This document shows, in pieces, positions 60,167-64,000 of a DNA stretch of 64,000 nucleotides. The position numbers and the translations under genes were made by a program. The notes below the pieces were generated by a model. It was given only the letters and a program-made list of their open reading frames with translations. It was not told the DNA's origin and searched no databases. The DNA lies in assembly GCF_009380135.2 (NCBI RefSeq), contig NZ_WHUT02000001.1, forward strand, positions 248,001 to 312,000. Reading direction: 5' to 3'. Numbering within the stretch: the stretch's first letter is position 1; every line of letters starts with the position of its first letter. This DNA is from Fertoeibacter niger. Lineage in GTDB: Bacteria > Pseudomonadota > Alphaproteobacteria > Rhodobacterales > Rhodobacteraceae.

Positions 60167-61126
60167 TCAGGCGATTTTCTTTGCGTGAAAGATGAAGCCC
60201 AGCAGGTTCAGCAGCACCTGGGCCGCCAGAATGGCCGTGCTGCCGGAATGGTCGTAATCGGGGGCAACCTCGACCAGATCAATGCCCACCACCGCATGCG
60301 CCTTTGCCGCGGCCTGCAAGATCTCCAGCACCTCGTAATACAGAAAACCGCCGTGCGACGGCGTGCCGGTGCCCGGAGCGATCGAGGGGCAGAAGCCGTC
60401 GATGTCGATGGTGATGTAAAGCCGCGCGCCTGCCGGGATGCGTGCCAGAACCCCGGCCACCCCCAGCGCCCGCACCTGCCGCACCGACAGGATATCGGCC
60501 CCCATGGCGCGGGCGGCGTCGTAACCCTCTTTCGTGGTGGAGCTGACGTTGCGGATGCCCAGTTGCGTCAGGCCGGTCACATGATCCTGTTCCGCCGCGC
60601 GGCGCATCGGGTTGCCGTGGCCGTGGCGCACGCCGTGGCGCACATCGACGAAATCCAGATGCGCGTCGATTTGCAGGATATGGATCGGCCCGCGTCCGGC
60701 AAAGGCGCGGATGCAGGGGATGTTCACCGAATGGTCGCCACCGATGACCACGGGCAGGGCGCCCGCATTCAGCATCGCGCGCACGCCGGTTTCGATATTG
60801 GCATGGCTGGACTCGGTATCGGTATGCACGATGTCGGCATCGCCGATATCCACCATCGTGACCTCGGGGCCCAGATAGATTGCGTCATCCTCATGATCGT
60901 AAGCCCCGGCATGGCCGAAGCTGAAAAGGGTTGACGCATCGCGCACCGCCCTTGGGCCAAAACGCGCCCCGGCGCGGAACTGGGTGCCGAAATCGAAGGG
61001 CGCGCCCATCACCGCCACATCGGCCCGTATCGCGGACCAGTCGGCGACATAAGGCCGCTTGCCAAAGGTTGAAATGCCGACGAAGGGCAGGTTCAGCCGC
61101 CCGGTGTCATAGGAATGTCCGCTCAT
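60167..61126 (-). CDS. ureohydrolase, agmatinase/guanidino-acid hydrolase type
   Basis: A 319-residue binuclear manganese hydrolase of the arginase superfamily. Metal motifs: VVIGGDHSVNIP near 125, LQIDAHLDFVDVRHG near 152 and ITIDIDGFCPSIAPGTGTPS near 232. The first two are canonical. In the third the DxD pair is kept, but the usual DIDxxDP has CP. GTGTPSHGGF is agmatinase-like rather than arginase-like. Agmatine is the default guess; guanidinobutyrate or another guanidino compound is equally possible. The start at 61126 (MSGHSYDTG) drops a non-family tail. Divergent from the PhyH gene. Confidence 0.85.
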   Translation of the reverse strand: MSGHSYDTGRLNLPFVGISTFGKRPYVADWSAIRADVAVMGAPFDFGTQFRAGARFGPRAVRDASTLFSFGHAGAYDHEDDAIYLGPEVTMVDIGDADIVHTDTESSHANIETGVRAMLNAGALPVVIGGDHSVNIPCIRAFAGRGPIHILQIDAHLDFVDVRHGVRHGHGNPMRRAAEQDHVTGLTQLGIRNVSSTTKEGYDAARAMGADILSVRQVRALGVAGVLARIPAGARLYITIDIDGFCPSIAPGTGTPSHGGFLYYEVLEILQAAAKAHAVVGIDLVEVAPDYDHSGSTAILAAQVLLNLLGFIFHAKKIA

Positions 61127-61218
61127 GTCATGCCCCCGTTTTTCCGCAGCCTGATGCGGGCGCGGGGGCTTGGCAAGGGCAGGCATGCAGGGCAGGCTGC
61201 GGCAAAACGGAGGATGCG

Positions 61219-62007
61219 ATGCCGGTTCAGGTGACGGATGACATGGTGGCCGCCTATCAGCGCGACGGGGCGGTGCTGATCAAGGGGCTGTGGGCCGATT
61301 GGGTGGAGGTGATCCGCGCAGGCATCGCGCACAACATGGCCGAACCCGGGCCACATGCGGCGGAAAACCTGAAACCGGGCGAGGGCGGGCGGTTTTTCGA
61401 CGATTACTGCAACTGGGAGCGGATTCCCGAATTTGGCCAGGTGATCCGCGAAAGTGGCGTGGCCGAGGTGGCGGCGCGGCTGATGGGGTCTGACCGGGTG
61501 CAGATGTTCCACGATCATGTGCTGGTGAAGGAGCCTGGCACGGCCAAGCCGACACCCTGGCATCAGGACGGGCCATATTACTTTGTGGACGGGGTGCAGA
61601 ACGTCAGCTTCTGGTCGCCGGTCGATCCGGTGCGCGAGGCCAGCCTGCGCTGTGTGGCGGGGTCGCACCGCTGGCCGAAGGAAGTGTTGCCGAAACGCTG
61701 GCTGTCGGACACGTCGTTTTACCCCGACCCTGACCTGTATATGCCGGTGCCAGACCCCGATGCCGAAGGCATGCCGGTGCTGGAATGGGCGATGGAGCCG
61801 GGCGACGCCGTGGCCTTCCACTACCGCACCCTGCATGGCGCGCGGGGCAATGAGGCGGCCATCCGGCGGCGTGCGTTCTCGCTGCGGCTGCTGGGCGATG
61901 ACGCGCGCTATGTCGAGCGCCCGGGCCGCACCTCGCCGCCCTATCCGGGGCATGGCATGGTGGCGGGGCAGCGGCTGCGCGAGGACTGGTTTCCACTGCT
62001 GCGCTAG
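61219..62007 (+). CDS. phytanoyl-CoA dioxygenase (PhyH) family protein
   Basis: A 262-residue Fe(II)/2-oxoglutarate dioxygenase. The HxD metal pair is in TPWHQDGPYYF near 118. The distal histidine is in FHYRTLHGARGN near 205, and the 2-oxoglutarate arginine is probably among RRRAFSLRLLGDD. The N-terminus (FLIKGL-type VLIKGLWADWVEVIR) fits PhyH. Bacterial members hydroxylate very diverse small molecules. The ATG at 61219 has GGAGG 6 bp upstream; an open frame back to 60931 is a shadow of the ureohydrolase gene. Divergent from that gene, with 92 bp between. Confidence 0.88.
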   Translation: MPVQVTDDMVAAYQRDGAVLIKGLWADWVEVIRAGIAHNMAEPGPHAAENLKPGEGGRFFDDYCNWERIPEFGQVIRESGVAEVAARLMGSDRVQMFHDHVLVKEPGTAKPTPWHQDGPYYFVDGVQNVSFWSPVDPVREASLRCVAGSHRWPKEVLPKRWLSDTSFYPDPDLYMPVPDPDAEGMPVLEWAMEPGDAVAFHYRTLHGARGNEAAIRRRAFSLRLLGDDARYVERPGRTSPPYPGHGMVAGQRLREDWFPLLR

Positions 62008-62013
62008 CGGCGG

Positions 62014-62703
62014 TCAGATCAGCGCCACCCAGGCGCGGGCGATGGCCAGGCCAGCAGCATCGGCGCGCGGCCCGTGGCGGTCTGCCAGCAGCGGATGCGC
62101 GCTGGTCCAGCCCGGTTGCATCGCTTCTGTTGCCTGAGGAAAATCGCGGGTCCAGTGGGCCACCACGGCGCGGTCAGCCTCGAAATGGAACTGCGTGCCG
62201 TAGGTTTTCGCACCGATGCGGAAGGCCTGATTGGCCGCCAGCGCCGTGCCCGCCAGCCGCACGGCGCCGGGCGGCAGGGTGAAATGGTCGGAATGCCATT
62301 GAAACGCCGTGACAACGGGCCCCGCCGCCGCCAGAACCGGGTCGGCACGCCCGGCATCGGTCAGGGGAACATCCGTCCAGCCGAATTCGCGCGCCGTGCC
62401 GATCTGGTTTTCCGCGCCAAAGGCCCGCGCCAACAGTTGCGCACCAAGGCAGATGCCCAGCACCGGGCGGCCTGCCTCGGTCATCTGCCGCATCAGGGCC
62501 GCCAGCCCCGGAAGGTAGGGGTGGCGCGCATCATCCCGCGCGTTCTGCTCGCCGCCAAAGACCACCAGCGCATCGGCATCGGCGGGCAGGGCCTCGCCCG
62601 CCCAGGGGCGGTGCAGCACCACCTCGGCCCCCGCCTCGCGCAGCGCCTGGCCCACAAGGCCCTGCGCGGTCTGCGCCATGTTTTCCACCAATGCAACGCG
62701 CAT
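62014..62703 (-). CDS. class I glutamine amidotransferase-like protein
   Basis: A 229-residue stand-alone GATase1 domain. The nucleophile elbow is LGICLGAQLLARAFG near 85, and the histidine/glutamate pair is in GTQFHFEADRAVV near 172, so the triad is complete. VVFGGEQNARDD near 47 replaces the usual oxyanion loop GGP. WHSDHFTLPPGA is typical of the GMP-synthase-like group that includes gamma-glutamyl-polyamine and related hydrolases. Partner or substrate unknown. It is convergent with PhyH (6 bp gap) and divergent from guaB. Confidence 0.88.
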   Translation of the reverse strand: MRVALVENMAQTAQGLVGQALREAGAEVVLHRPWAGEALPADADALVVFGGEQNARDDARHPYLPGLAALMRQMTEAGRPVLGICLGAQLLARAFGAENQIGTAREFGWTDVPLTDAGRADPVLAAAGPVVTAFQWHSDHFTLPPGAVRLAGTALAANQAFRIGAKTYGTQFHFEADRAVVAHWTRDFPQATEAMQPGWTSAHPLLADRHGPRADAAGLAIARAWVALI

Positions 62704-62771
62704 GTCCCACCTCTGCCAGCCCCTGCGCCAGCAGAACCACGCCGCGCCGCGCAGCGCAATATGCCGGGTAA

Positions 62772-64000
<1,229 letters not shown>

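Noticed and set aside
60931-61218. N-terminal extension of the PhyH gene
   Set aside because: It overlaps the divergent ureohydrolase gene and has no family similarity; the ATG at 61219 has GGAGG at good spacing.

Overview
The window is high-GC chromosomal DNA, about two thirds G+C by eye. Gene content and order fit an alphaproteobacterium of the Rhodobacteraceae (Rhodobacter/Tabrizicola/Gemmobacter-like; the genus cannot be decided from this alone). Supporting points are the zwf-pgl-pgi gene order, a DUF6477/DUF6456 pair, an MttB homologue without an in-frame amber codon, a form II CO dehydrogenase set in the order G-S-L-M, an aglR-aglEFGAK alpha-glucoside locus, and intergenic GC hairpin repeats ending in GGGATATTT. 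I see no rRNA, tRNA, CRISPR array, insertion sequence, phage gene or integrase. The window reads as core chromosome, with housekeeping genes at both ends: guaA near the left and guaB running off the right edge.

Layout. 1-9205: a partial DMT exporter, guaA and a small partner, an orphan MttB-family methyltransferase, the DUF6477/DUF6456 pair, lipA, an AlkA-type glycosylase, an esterase and an HNH nuclease. 9291-13060: the zwf-pgl-pgi operon behind a palindromic operator. 13070-21454: a hydrolase, a minimal RTX protein, a VOC protein with the aminoacyl-tRNA-protein transferase bpt, an RDD membrane protein, a DUF2852 protein, a YbaK-type deacylase, and glnE. 21725-24556: eda and edd, with the same palindrome in front of edd as in front of zwf. 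24821-28034: copper homeostasis (copZ, copA, cueR) with two divergent CueR-type promoters. 28110-29183: an M19 dipeptidase. 29326-40787: a complete glycogen operon, glgP-glgB-glgC-glgA-glgX-pgm. 40865-45086: a NarL-type regulator, a FIST (NosP-like) sensor and a NahK/ErcS-like hybrid kinase. 45336-49612: coxG-coxS-coxL-coxM. 49661-59745: glk and a GH1 beta-glucosidase beside the LacI regulator aglR, divergent from aglEFGAK. 59908-64000: a 45-residue basic protein, a ureohydrolase, a PhyH dioxygenase, a class I amidotransferase and guaB.

Most of the window forms one carbohydrate economy. AglEFGK would import alpha-glucosides, AglA and the GH1 enzyme hydrolyse them, and Glk phosphorylates glucose. 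Zwf, Pgl, Edd and Eda then make a full Entner-Doudoroff route, with Pgi linking in fructose-6-phosphate. Pgm, GlgC, GlgA and GlgB store surplus as glycogen; GlgP and GlgX release it. Two regulatory words link these blocks. TGTTAGCGCTAACA (or a one-base variant) stands before zwf and edd. AAARCGSTTT boxes stand in pairs before the glycogen operon and in the aglR/aglE intergenic region, suggesting that AglR or a close paralogue controls both uptake and storage.

No radically new system is evident. The points most worth a second look are the two shared operators, the response regulator-NosP-NahK trio directly before a form II CODH cluster, the dispersed hairpin repeats (one inside the glycogen operon at the glgC-glgA junction), and a tandem repeat that contains the stop codon of the GH1 gene.
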